A stretch of DNA of 38,831 bases, from NCBI GenBank assembly GCA_027015275.1, contig JALWCU010000184.1:1-38831 (forward strand), read 5' to 3'. The notes under the pieces are model-generated. The model saw only the letters and a program-made list of their open reading frames with translations, was not told the DNA's origin and ran no database searches. Numbering within the stretch: position 1 is the first letter of the stretch; each line of letters opens with the position of its first letter. The position numbers and the translations under genes were made by a program. Of the stretch, positions 1 through 7,435 are shown in pieces. This DNA comes from Bacteroidales bacterium (lineage in GTDB: Bacteria > Bacteroidota > Bacteroidia > Bacteroidales > S143-33).

Positions 1-351
1 GTATTAGAATATAGTGATATTGAGCAAGTTATCAACTTTGTTACAGAGCGGCCCAAGCCATTGGCATTTTATTATTTCACGCGTAGCAGGAGCAAAGCCA
101 GACATGTACTTGCCTACACTACATCGGGAGGTGCTTCAATCAATGATACGCTTATGCACTTTGTCAATCCACGCATACCATTTGGCGGTGTAGGTAATAG
201 TGGTATGGGGCGTTATCATGGCCGTTATAGCTTTGATGCTTTCTCGAACAAACGTTCTGTTTATCACAAGAATCTATGGATAGACTTGCCGGTTCGTTAT
301 CCCCCGGCAAATAAATTTAAAGACAAAATTGTAAAAATGCTTCTGAAATGA
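1..351 (+). CDS. Aldehyde dehydrogenase, class-3 type, C-terminal part (5' end outside window)
   Basis: The reading frame is open from base 1, upstream of the first ATG-like start in the ORF track, so this is the last 116 residues of a longer gene entering from the left. The block NPRIPFGGVGNSGMGRYHG and the following FSNKRSVYHK are typical of the C-terminal region of the ALDH3-like family, which oxidises aldehydes to acids with NAD(P)+. The catalytic Cys and Glu lie outside the window. The tail is Lys-rich and hydrophobic, as in membrane-associated ALDH3 proteins. The stop overlaps the start of the next gene (ATGA), which suggests co-transcription and translational coupling with the M1 peptidase. 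The family call is strong; the substrate is unknown. Confidence 0.93.
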   Translation, partial: VLEYSDIEQVINFVTERPKPLAFYYFTRSRSKARHVLAYTTSGGASINDTLMHFVNPRIPFGGVGNSGMGRYHGRYSFDAFSNKRSVYHKNLWIDLPVRYPPANKFKDKIVKMLLK

Positions 352-2222
352 AACGATTAACAGTTCTCTTATTCGTAGTAATTCTGGGCTTTGGACTTAG
401 TGCCCAGAGCCTTTACATGCCTTTGGAATTTCAAAGGGCAGTAAGGAATGGAACCCGCACAATGACTGGTGTGCCCGGACCTAAGTATTGGATCAATCAT
501 TCTGATTATAACATTAAGGCAACTTTTGATCCAGTGAAAGCATATCTGACTGGTAGTGAAGAAATTACTTATTATAATAATAGCCCAGACACGCTCAAAC
601 AGCTGGTGTTCAGATTGTATCAAGATTTCTTCAAAAAAGGTGCGGTCAGAGACTTTCAGGTTGATCCGGCCGATGTACACGATGGCACAAAGATAAATTC
701 TTTTTCCGTTGATGGGCAGACCTATAAGGACAAAGAGCTGCGCCATTATAGTGATGTGATGTTTGTTAAGCTCAAAAAACCTATACTGCCACATTCTATT
801 ACAAAGGTTCAGGTTAAGTGGGAAGAACCTATTCCGACGCATCGTCCCATTCGTTATGGAAAATACGGAGACAGGACATTTTTTATTGGTTATTGGTATC
901 CAGAAATTGCTGTATATGATGACGTATTTGGCTGGGATACACGTCCTTTCACGGGATTACAGGAATATTTTAATGATCCACAGAATAATTTCCACGTAGA
1001 AATTACTGTGCCTGCACCCAACGTTGTATGGGCAGCTGGAATTTTGCAAAACCCTGACCATGTTTTTAGCAAAAAAATCCTTTCTCGTGTGCAAAAGGCA
1101 AAGAAGTCAGATGATATAGTGAACATTATTACGCCCAAAGACATAAAAAAACACGACATATTATCCACAAAACAGGGAAATTTGACATGGATATTCGAGG
1201 GTAAACATATCGAAGAATTTGCTTTTGCAACATCAGACCATTACCTGTGGGACGGCTCTGGGCTAAAGATGCCAGATGGACGACGTGTGTTTATAAGTGC
1301 TGCTTACAACCCTGAGAGCAAGGCTTTTGCGCATAAAGCATGGCTGGCACGACAGATTATTGAAAATTATTCTTACAAAACTCTGAAAGTACCGTTCCCA
1401 TATCCCAAGATGACAGTATTTAATGGCGGTGGTGCTATGGAATATCCCATGATGGTCAATGAATATAATTTCACAGACAGCTGCGGAGATGCTTACGTTA
1501 CAGCACATGAGATAGGTCATACATATTTCCCATTTCTCACGGGTGCTAATGAGACGTTCTACGCATGGATGGACGAGGGCATAATAAACTTTATTCCACG
1601 TTTCTTTGCCCAGTCGCTCTATCCCGACAAGTGCAAGAATATATACCGAGACATGATCAAACGTTATGCACCAGTAGCAGGAACAATAAGAGACATACCA
1701 ATAGCTGTTAGCACTGCACTTGTCAGCGACCATACTGCTTATCGTCATATTGCATACAATCGCCCGGCTTTTGCCTTTTATGAGCTTGTCCAGTACGTTG
1801 GTGAAGACCAATTCTTTAAGGCTCTAAATGAATATGCCAAACGCTGGGAGTATAAACATCCTTATCCTTATGATTTCTTTTATACTTTTAATCAGGTACT
1901 GGGACAGGATCTGAGCTGGTTCTGGCGTCCTTATTTCTTTGAGTTCGCTTACCCAGACCTGGGAATTACTAAGTATGACTACAAGGACGGGAATTTGACA
2001 GTTACCATTAAAAACATTGGTGGTCTGCCTTTGCCAGTAAAGCTGACTATCACAGCTGCTGACGGCTCGCAGAAGGTTGTAGAACGTAAGATGGATGTGT
2101 GGAAAGACACTGGGCAAATAAATATTACTGTGCCAATGGCTCAGAAACCAAAGAAGATTGTGCTCGACGACCAGTTGGGTGCTGACAGAAACATGAAAGA
2201 CAATGAGATAAACGTCAAGTAA
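348..2222 (+). CDS. Secreted M1-family metallopeptidase (aminopeptidase-like)
   Basis: This 624-residue protein starts with a signal peptide (MKRLTVLLFVVILGFGLSAQ), so it acts in the periplasm or at the cell surface. The zinc site HEIGH begins at His387, and the third ligand Glu410 lies in the spacing expected for M1 enzymes (HExxH-x18-E). A GGAMEYP element around residues 361-367 matches the GxMEN exopeptidase motif. M1 enzymes usually remove N-terminal residues from peptides. The N-terminal 300 residues look like the beta-sandwich domain, and the last 80 or so form another beta-rich region. The start overlaps the stop of the upstream aldehyde dehydrogenase. A strong terminator follows about 90 bases after the stop. 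Neither specificity nor aminopeptidase activity can be proven from sequence. Confidence 0.95.
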   Translation: MKRLTVLLFVVILGFGLSAQSLYMPLEFQRAVRNGTRTMTGVPGPKYWINHSDYNIKATFDPVKAYLTGSEEITYYNNSPDTLKQLVFRLYQDFFKKGAVRDFQVDPADVHDGTKINSFSVDGQTYKDKELRHYSDVMFVKLKKPILPHSITKVQVKWEEPIPTHRPIRYGKYGDRTFFIGYWYPEIAVYDDVFGWDTRPFTGLQEYFNDPQNNFHVEITVPAPNVVWAAGILQNPDHVFSKKILSRVQKAKKSDDIVNIITPKDIKKHDILSTKQGNLTWIFEGKHIEEFAFATSDHYLWDGSGLKMPDGRRVFISAAYNPESKAFAHKAWLARQIIENYSYKTLKVPFPYPKMTVFNGGGAMEYPMMVNEYNFTDSCGDAYVTAHEIGHTYFPFLTGANETFYAWMDEGIINFIPRFFAQSLYPDKCKNIYRDMIKRYAPVAGTIRDIPIAVSTALVSDHTAYRHIAYNRPAFAFYELVQYVGEDQFFKALNEYAKRWEYKHPYPYDFFYTFNQVLGQDLSWFWRPYFFEFAYPDLGITKYDYKDGNLTVTIKNIGGLPLPVKLTITAADGSQKVVERKMDVWKDTGQINITVPMAQKPKKIVLDDQLGADRNMKDNEINVK

Positions 2223-2284
2223 ATAATCGCAGGGAAGTTGACTTTTTATCAAACAACTTTTAAATTTGCTATGATAGAGGCTAA

Positions 2285-2346
2285 CAGGGAAAGCCTTAAG
2301 ACTTCCCTGACCAGGGGACACCCGTATGAGGTGTCCCCGCCTTTTT
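2285..2346 (+). terminator. Intrinsic terminator after the M1 peptidase gene
   Basis: A perfect 9-bp stem, GGGGACACC at 2314-2322 pairing with GGTGTCCCC at 2330-2338, has a 7-base loop and is followed by GCCTTTTTTT. Just upstream is a second hairpin, CAGGGAA/TTCCCTG (about 2285-2309). The T-run lies on the plus side only, so it serves the ALDH-M1 transcript. Confidence 0.9.
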
Positions 2347-2688
2347 TTAGTATCTTATTATGCAGCTGTCAGCAAATAGCGACACAAGCCCTGTATGTCC
2401 CCATCTGAGAAATGATTTTCAGGCTAATAGTCTTAAAAGTTGAGAAATATTTGATTGTGATCGAATATTGTGTAGTTTTTGCAGGAAATTTGGATAGAAA
2501 CGAATTTTAGGAAAAAAATAGATTAAAAATCCGCGACTTCTATCCACGCTTCGTGCTTTCTATGGATGACTTAAGCATAAATCGCTCTGGTGTTCAGCAT
2601 AAGCGGGTTTGGGAGTTTGTGGAGGAGGCATTAGACGTATTTAGTTGATTTCGTGAGATTCAAACAATGAATAATTTTGTTTTACTGC
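2347..2688. other. Intergenic region without an intact gene; two short coding-like fragments
   Basis: No complete gene, tRNA or mobile element is visible. Two short open stretches read like protein. On the minus strand, 2358-2423 is open for 21 residues ending ...GLCRYLLTAA followed by two stops. On the plus strand, 2511-2648 is open for about 45 residues and includes ATG 2562 (MDDLSINRSGVQHKRVWEF...). Neither has a recognisable start region or family. They may be remnants of lost genes or chance. Confidence 0.4.
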
Positions 2689-3711
2689 TTACCAATAGTT
2701 TATCACTTTTTCAGCAAAGCCGAGCAAGTCTTTTACTTCAATAACCTGTCCATCGTCCAGGATTGCCTTTCCAGAGAAGCGCCCGAAAACCTGGTGCTGG
2801 ATAGACCTGAGAAGAATAAAGTTCATGTTCGAATTTCTGTCAATGATTGGTTCAAAATCCATTTCAAATCTACTGTCATTACTAGTAAATTTCCATGGAT
2901 TTAGGTAATTGTCCCTGGGTATGTGAAACCTGATATGGTCAAGTTTATGAATCTTGCCGTCATAGAACAAGGCATTTTCCGATGCCTGGGAGTTGTCGCC
3001 GAAGCCATAGCCAATGTTGAATCCAAATAATTTACCGCTAATTTTTCCTGATGCTGAGCCCCAATACCAGGTGTTTTTATATGGCCATACGCCACGCCCC
3101 CAATCCAGCACAGCAAAGGAATTTTCAGGGTCAAAGATGATTTCTTTGTCGCCAAGTCTGACACTTCCCTCGGCAGGCATAGAATTGATTTTCTGATTAT
3201 AATAGAAGGCGTGTTTATTTTCTGGGAATGGGATAGTTATGACTATTGATTCGTGGCTGCTTGGCTGTGTTAGTATTATTTTTCCCTTTAAGTCTGCTTT
3301 GTCCTGAAAGTTTTTGTAGCTAAATTCCAGAATTCTTTTTTCCTGTTCTCTTATAAAGCTGAGTTTAACTCTTTTGTTATTAAAAAATATGTTTCCTGAT
3401 TTCGAAGTTGTGGGTAAATTTAGATTGCCCATTGGGAAAGGTATTAACACGGACTTTGTTGTTTCGAGCGGGATGATGAAATCGAGGACCGTGGCAGATA
3501 TAAGTCCCATATATCCAAGGTCAGCGATGGTCAATGCAAGTCCATAGTCATTATTTAGAATGCAGTAATAATCCCATTCTTTGATTCTCAGACGTGATGC
3601 TTTTATATTTTGTCTGTTATAATTGAGAATGGGTCTCTTTGCCCAGCCTATCTGCTTTAGGCTACCATCCTTTGTTAGCAGGTCATCTGGCTTTGCGATG
3701 AAATTTTGCAT
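2689..3711 (-). CDS. DUF2804 family protein
   Basis: A 340-residue protein with no signal peptide or membrane segment. The block around VLDWGRGVWPYKNTWYWG, followed by GFNIGYGFGD, is the signature I associate with DUF2804, a beta-rich family thought to be related to the AttH/calycin-like fold. The N-terminus (GSLKQIGWAKRPILNYNR) also fits. No biochemical function is established, so none is proposed beyond a possible small-molecule or lipid-binding beta-barrel, by fold analogy. It lies 46 bases downstream of the HrgA-like gene on the same strand and may be read with it. It has no clear terminator; the 342 bases downstream are gene-poor. Confidence 0.85.
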   Translation of the reverse strand: MQNFIAKPDDLLTKDGSLKQIGWAKRPILNYNRQNIKASRLRIKEWDYYCILNNDYGLALTIADLGYMGLISATVLDFIIPLETTKSVLIPFPMGNLNLPTTSKSGNIFFNNKRVKLSFIREQEKRILEFSYKNFQDKADLKGKIILTQPSSHESIVITIPFPENKHAFYYNQKINSMPAEGSVRLGDKEIIFDPENSFAVLDWGRGVWPYKNTWYWGSASGKISGKLFGFNIGYGFGDNSQASENALFYDGKIHKLDHIRFHIPRDNYLNPWKFTSNDSRFEMDFEPIIDRNSNMNFILLRSIQHQVFGRFSGKAILDDGQVIEVKDLLGFAEKVINYW

Positions 3712-3757
3712 AGTATTTTGGAATTAGAAATAAATAAGACTTGTTTATCTATAAAAA

Positions 3758-4690
3758 TTATTTTCTTATGCTTTTTATGAGTTTCTCGGCTTCATAAATA
3801 GTGTCATATTTTTCTTTTCTTATTTCTTTACTGGATAAATCTATTTTTATCCTTTTTAGAAATTCTTTGAAATCTGGATTCTCATCTGCAAGTTTATTGA
3901 TTGTATCCCAGTCCAACTCGTTTTTATGTCTTGCAGGCAAAATAATTTCAGAAGAATCAGGTTCCTCAATATCTAATTTGATTATTCCTATTCCAAAAGC
4001 TGTGGATAGTCTTTTTAGCTCAGATAATAATTCTTCATCTTGATCCATTTCTGCTGTTACTAAATAGCCTTCATTTGCCCACGAAGAGTTTGAGACTGAT
4101 TGAAAGAAAGATTCTCTGAGATTGTGGAATCCTAAATTCTTTTTTAATTCAAAAGAATATAGAACTACTGAGGGTGAGCCTATCTCTTTCGCAAAATCAA
4201 TAACTTCCGTGGTCCATTCTTCAATTGGAAAATAAACTCCTACCATATCGGGATGCAGCCATTGAGAATATTTAGCTTTTTTATTTGACTTTTCATGGTA
4301 TATTGTTTTGGTGAAAATTTGCATATAAGTGTATGCAAAATATGATAAAAAAGGGTGCAAATCCCTTTCTCTGTATTTTTTTAAGTCTTTTGGTGATTCT
4401 ATTTTTCCTTTTTCTTCTTTTTCTATTTTTCTTAGTTCATCTTCCGAAATAAGATGTTTTAGAAAAAATTTTCTCGGCTTAGAATCAATTTTTAGAAAAG
4501 GCGTATTAGGATTATCTTTTATATCAACATAAATTTGAGCTCCTACTGATAACCATGGCGTTTTCCCTTTAGTTCCGCAGAGTTTATCGTAACCTTTTTC
4601 TACCGCAATTTTCCAAATCTCGTTTACTGTAAGAGGACGTTTTTCTTCTTCTAATACTTTTTGTGCTAATTCCTTAAAAGTAAGTTTCAT
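3758..4690 (-). CDS. HrgA-like protein with N-terminal HARE-HTH domain
   Basis: This 310-residue protein begins with a winged-helix domain at about residues 1-75 (FKELAQKVLEEEKRPLTVNE, then a wing with LSVGAQIYVDI and RKFFLK), typical of the HARE-HTH fold found in restriction enzymes, RNA polymerase delta and chromatin proteins. The rest (about 100-310) resembles HrgA/COG2958-like proteins, with a region YLVTAEMDQDEELLSELKRL that looks like a nuclease-like or DNA-binding alpha/beta core. H. pylori hrgA is known as a gene that can replace a restriction endonuclease gene. No methyltransferase is next to it here. The gene looks more A/T-rich than dapD and terC, which hints at acquisition. It lies 66 bases downstream of dapD. 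Its function in this genome is unknown; a role in DNA recognition or defence is inference. Confidence 0.75.
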   Translation of the reverse strand: MKLTFKELAQKVLEEEKRPLTVNEIWKIAVEKGYDKLCGTKGKTPWLSVGAQIYVDIKDNPNTPFLKIDSKPRKFFLKHLISEDELRKIEKEEKGKIESPKDLKKYRERDLHPFLSYFAYTYMQIFTKTIYHEKSNKKAKYSQWLHPDMVGVYFPIEEWTTEVIDFAKEIGSPSVVLYSFELKKNLGFHNLRESFFQSVSNSSWANEGYLVTAEMDQDEELLSELKRLSTAFGIGIIKLDIEEPDSSEIILPARHKNELDWDTINKLADENPDFKEFLKRIKIDLSSKEIRKEKYDTIYEAEKLIKSIRK

Positions 4691-4756
4691 AGTTTATTTT
4701 TGTGATTTTCTGTATAAATTAAAAAAAGAATTACAAATTATCAATCTGAAACCTTC

Positions 4757-5572
4757 TCACACGCTCACACCATAGGTCCGCAAGGCGTCGTTCAGAGATG
4801 TCTTCAGGTCTGTGCTCTTCTTGCGCTGGCCAATAATCAGTGCTACTGGTACATAATACTCTCCGGCAGGGAACTGCTTGGGCCGCATGCCAGGGATGAC
4901 TACGCTACGTGGCGGCACATAGCCCCTGTATTCCTTTGGCTGCTCGCCTGTTACGTCAATTATCCGAGTCGAAGCTGTTATCACTACATTTGCGCCGAGC
5001 ACGGCTTCGCGACCAATGCGAGCACCTTCTACGATGATGCAGCGTGAACCGATAAATGCTCCGTCCTCTATGATTACAGGTGCTGCCTGCACAGGCTCCA
5101 GCACTCCGCCAATGCCCACGCCACCGCTCAGATGTACGCCTTTGCCAATCTGCGCACACGAGCCCACAGTTGCCCAGGTGTCAACCATTGTGCCGCTGTC
5201 CACATAAGCTCCAATGTTTATGTACGAAGGCATCATTATAACGTCTGGCGCTACATACGAGCCATAACGTGCCACAGCATGCGGTACAACGCGCACCTTG
5301 AGCTGGTCATAACCGTGTTTCAGCGGTATTTTATCATGAAATTCCAGTACACCTGCTTCCATTTTCTGCATGGGACGCAGCGGAAAGTATAATATCACGG
5401 CTTTTTTTACCCAATCATTAACCTTCCAACCGTCTTCGCTTGGCTCGGCTACGCGTATTTGTCCTTTGTCCAGCCATTCAATTACTTGTTCTATGGCCTG
5501 ACGAACTTGTTTTTTCTCCAGAAGGGAACGATCTTCCCATGCTTGCTCGATAAGTTGTTTTGTCTGTTCCAT
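4757..5572 (-). CDS. dapD: 2,3,4,5-tetrahydropyridine-2,6-dicarboxylate N-succinyltransferase
   Basis: DapD transfers succinyl from succinyl-CoA to tetrahydrodipicolinate in the acylase branch of lysine/meso-diaminopimelate synthesis. The left-handed beta-helix block is almost canonical: MPSYINIGAYVDSGTMVDTW, then GSCAQIGKGVHLSGGVGIGG and VLEPVQAAPVIIEDGAFIGS. The ORF track starts at 5623 inside terC. I chose ATG 5572 (MEQTKQLIEQ) because it gives 271 residues, close to E. coli DapD, aligns with its N-terminus and lies 4 bases after the terC stop. MKIKLNK at 5596 is a less likely alternative. It is probably cotranscribed with terC. The call is very secure. Confidence 0.96.
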   Translation of the reverse strand: MEQTKQLIEQAWEDRSLLEKKQVRQAIEQVIEWLDKGQIRVAEPSEDGWKVNDWVKKAVILYFPLRPMQKMEAGVLEFHDKIPLKHGYDQLKVRVVPHAVARYGSYVAPDVIMMPSYINIGAYVDSGTMVDTWATVGSCAQIGKGVHLSGGVGIGGVLEPVQAAPVIIEDGAFIGSRCIIVEGARIGREAVLGANVVITASTRIIDVTGEQPKEYRGYVPPRSVVIPGMRPKQFPAGEYYVPVALIIGQRKKSTDLKTSLNDALRTYGVSV

Positions 5573-5576
5573 AGCT

Positions 5577-6632
5577 TTATTGAGTTTTATTTTCATTTTT
5601 TGGGAAAAGAAGTGAATAACCAATGCTCAGCCCCAATATCACTATGATAAAGAGCAGTGAATGCACATTAGTAAAGCCCCATTGATGAAGCTTACTGGCA
5701 AAGAGAAGCTTCAGACCGATGAAGACAAGCAGTATGCCCACGCCGTATTGCAAGGCGTAGAACTGTTCAACAATTTTTGCCAGAAAGAAATACAAAGCTC
5801 TCAGCCCCAGAATAGCGAAAATATTGGAAAAGAACACGATAAAGGGGTCTAATGTTACGGAAAAAACTGCTGGTATTGAGTCAAAAGCAAAGATTACATC
5901 CGAAAATTCTATAAAAACCAACACAAGAAAAAGTGGTGTTACGTGCCAAAATTTATCTTTTGGACGCACAAAGAAATGTCCGCCTACAAAACGCGGAAAA
6001 ACGTGTGTGTGCCGTGATAGGAATTTTATCACAGGATGATCCTGCGGCTCTACATGATTTTCGCCTTTCTCGAAAAATACCTTTGTCCCTGAATACAAGA
6101 GAAACAAACCGAACAGATACAATATCCAATGAAATTTAAGCACCAGCGCTGCACCAATGAAAATAAACAATGTTCTGAGCACAATAGCCCCAAGTATGCC
6201 CCAGAAAAGCACTCGTTTGTGGTGCCGTGAGTGAACATGAAATGCCGAAAAAATCATTATCATCACAAACAGATTGTCCACAGACAAGGTCTTCTCAAGT
6301 AGATAGCCGGTAATATAATTTATAGCCATCTGGTGGTCAAAGGTTCTTAGACTTGCACGGTAATCGTTGGGATTAACCTGGATAGAATACTCGTATTTAC
6401 GTATAACTTCCTGTAGCTGTGTGATGTTGTGTATTCCGTGAATCAGATGTCCTTGATAATAAATGAACAATCCAAAGCCCAGACCGAGCGTAATCCACAG
6501 CAGCGTCCACAGGAAAGCTCCTTTTATACTGACTTCATGGCTCTCTTTGTCAAAGATAAGCAAATCAACAAGCAGGATAGCAAGGATAATCGTTATAACG
6601 CCAATATAGAAGACAATCTCTGTCCAGTGCAT
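5577..6632 (-). CDS. TerC-family integral membrane protein
   Basis: This 351-residue protein has about eight or nine hydrophobic segments. The conserved acidic motifs lie within membrane helices: LEKTLSVDNLFVM and FIEFSDVIFAFDSIPAVF. TerC-family proteins have been linked to tellurite resistance and, more recently, to metal (notably Mn2+) export and metalation of exported proteins. The length matches the usual 320-350 residues. It is the first gene of a minus-strand unit with dapD 4 bases downstream, and has a good Bacteroidota promoter 23 bases upstream of its start. I see no clear yybP-ykoY riboswitch in the short leader. The transported ion is inferred from the family only. Confidence 0.93.
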   Translation of the reverse strand: MHWTEIVFYIGVITIILAILLVDLLIFDKESHEVSIKGAFLWTLLWITLGLGFGLFIYYQGHLIHGIHNITQLQEVIRKYEYSIQVNPNDYRASLRTFDHQMAINYITGYLLEKTLSVDNLFVMIMIFSAFHVHSRHHKRVLFWGILGAIVLRTLFIFIGAALVLKFHWILYLFGLFLLYSGTKVFFEKGENHVEPQDHPVIKFLSRHTHVFPRFVGGHFFVRPKDKFWHVTPLFLVLVFIEFSDVIFAFDSIPAVFSVTLDPFIVFFSNIFAILGLRALYFFLAKIVEQFYALQYGVGILLVFIGLKLLFASKLHQWGFTNVHSLLFIIVILGLSIGYSLLFPKNENKTQ

Positions 6633-6655
6633 AATGTCTATTAATGTTCGTTATA

Positions 6656-6685
6656 CAAAGATATGGATTTTGCCCGACTTTCAAA
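6656..6685 (-). promoter_or_regulatory. Bacteroidota-type promoter for terC-dapD
   Basis: On the minus strand, TTTG (6685-6682) is followed by 18 bases and then TATCTTTG (6663-6656), matching the -33/-7 pattern TTTG...TAnnTTTG of the Bacteroidota primary sigma factor. The -7 element ends 23 bases before the terC ATG. Confidence 0.7.
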
Positions 6686-6754
6686 TTATGCCTAATTGTG
6701 CAGATACGGTTCTGGCGGTCTCAAGGACAAGGCTTTTTTTTGAGCAGGTTATAT

Positions 6755-6786
6755 TTTGTAGCATTGAATAGAATTGTGTAACTTTC
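6755..6786 (+). promoter_or_regulatory. Possible promoter for the SCP2-like gene
   Basis: TTTG at 6755-6758, 20 bases, then TAACTTTC at 6779-6786, one mismatch from TAnnTTTG. It ends 23 bases before the chosen ATG at 6810. The spacing is good but the element is imperfect. Confidence 0.4.
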
Positions 6787-6809
6787 TACAAATAAAAATT
6801 TACTATACC

Positions 6810-7310
6810 ATGTCTGACAAAGCTCCTTTTTGGCAAAGAATAGTGGTAAAGGTAGGCTTCTGGGCTCTGGGTAAAGCAGCGGCAAAGGCGAGTGCAATGG
6901 ACCCGGTTATTAAGCAGGAAGTTAGCAACTGGCCTGAGGGCTTTAGGATAACGTTGAGTGTATTGCCTTCAGGACCGTCAGCGTCCTGGCAGAAGCAGGG
7001 CGAGCGCCTACGTTACCTTGGCGCTGGTACATCCGTACAGCCAGACCTAAAGGTAGATATAAAATCTCTCAAAGCTGCTGTACGGATGATACTTGCCCAG
7101 CTGGGCATCGCCCGTGCTTATGCCTATCGCCGTATAGCGATAGAAGGCAATACTGTCGATGCAATGGTACTCACGCGTATATTGGACCGTGTGGAAGCAT
7201 ATCTTTTTCCACGCTTCCTGAGTAAAAATATTCTCAAACAAGTGCCCCGTTTTGGCTTGCGTGAATACTGGTATAATTTGCTGATATATCTTGGACTGCT
7301 GCTGCCTTAG
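6810..7310 (+). CDS. SCP2-like sterol/lipid-binding domain protein
   Basis: I chose ATG 6810 (MSDKAPFWQRIV), giving 166 residues; the track start at 6774 would lie within the likely promoter. The middle part, with PDLKVDIKSLKAAVRMIL, then GIARAYAYRRIAIEGN, resembles the SCP2 sterol-carrier fold: a beta-strand with 'dl.i.fks...a' followed by a helix and a 'v.Gd/n' turn. Such domains bind lipids, acyl-CoA or sterols in a hydrophobic tunnel. There is no signal peptide, so it is probably cytoplasmic. It stands alone, converging on the MMPL/LolA-like/beta-barrel operon across a shared bidirectional terminator. A lipid-related role fits that neighbour, but the link is inference and the family call is by eye. 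Confidence 0.65.
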   Translation: MSDKAPFWQRIVVKVGFWALGKAAAKASAMDPVIKQEVSNWPEGFRITLSVLPSGPSASWQKQGERLRYLGAGTSVQPDLKVDIKSLKAAVRMILAQLGIARAYAYRRIAIEGNTVDAMVLTRILDRVEAYLFPRFLSKNILKQVPRFGLREYWYNLLIYLGLLLP

Positions 7311-7367
7311 AAATTTGTCGTTTTTTTGAAGGAAATATTCTAATTCGTAAATTGATGGGACATAAGC

Positions 7368-7406
7368 AAAAAAATAGGCTGCTCAGAGGGCAGCCTATTT
7401 TTTTTT
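7368..7406. terminator. Bidirectional intrinsic terminator
   Basis: AAAAAAATAGGCTGC at 7368-7382 pairs perfectly with GCAGCCTATTTTTTT at 7390-7404, with a 7-base loop. A-run on the left and T-run on the right serve the SCP2-like gene (+) and the exporter operon (-). Confidence 0.92.
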
Positions 7407-7435
7407 GCTCTCTGTTGAGCTTTAATCACGCTTTT

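Noticed and set aside
369-2321. Minus-strand ORFs of 157, 92, 182 and 165 aa over the M1 peptidase gene
   Set aside because: They are shadows of a well-supported plus-strand gene with a full M1 motif set; their translations show no family features and no continuous gene.
2314-2338. GGGGACACC/GGTGTCCCC as an inverted repeat of a mobile element
   Set aside because: The short loop and T-run on one side make it an intrinsic terminator; no transposase or target duplication is present.
5573-5623. N-terminal extension of dapD
   Set aside because: It overlaps terC and adds residues absent from DapD; ATG 5572 aligns with known starts.
6633-6660. Possible yybP-ykoY manganese riboswitch in the terC leader
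   Set aside because: The leader between the predicted promoter and ATG is far too short for that riboswitch and no matching elements are visible.
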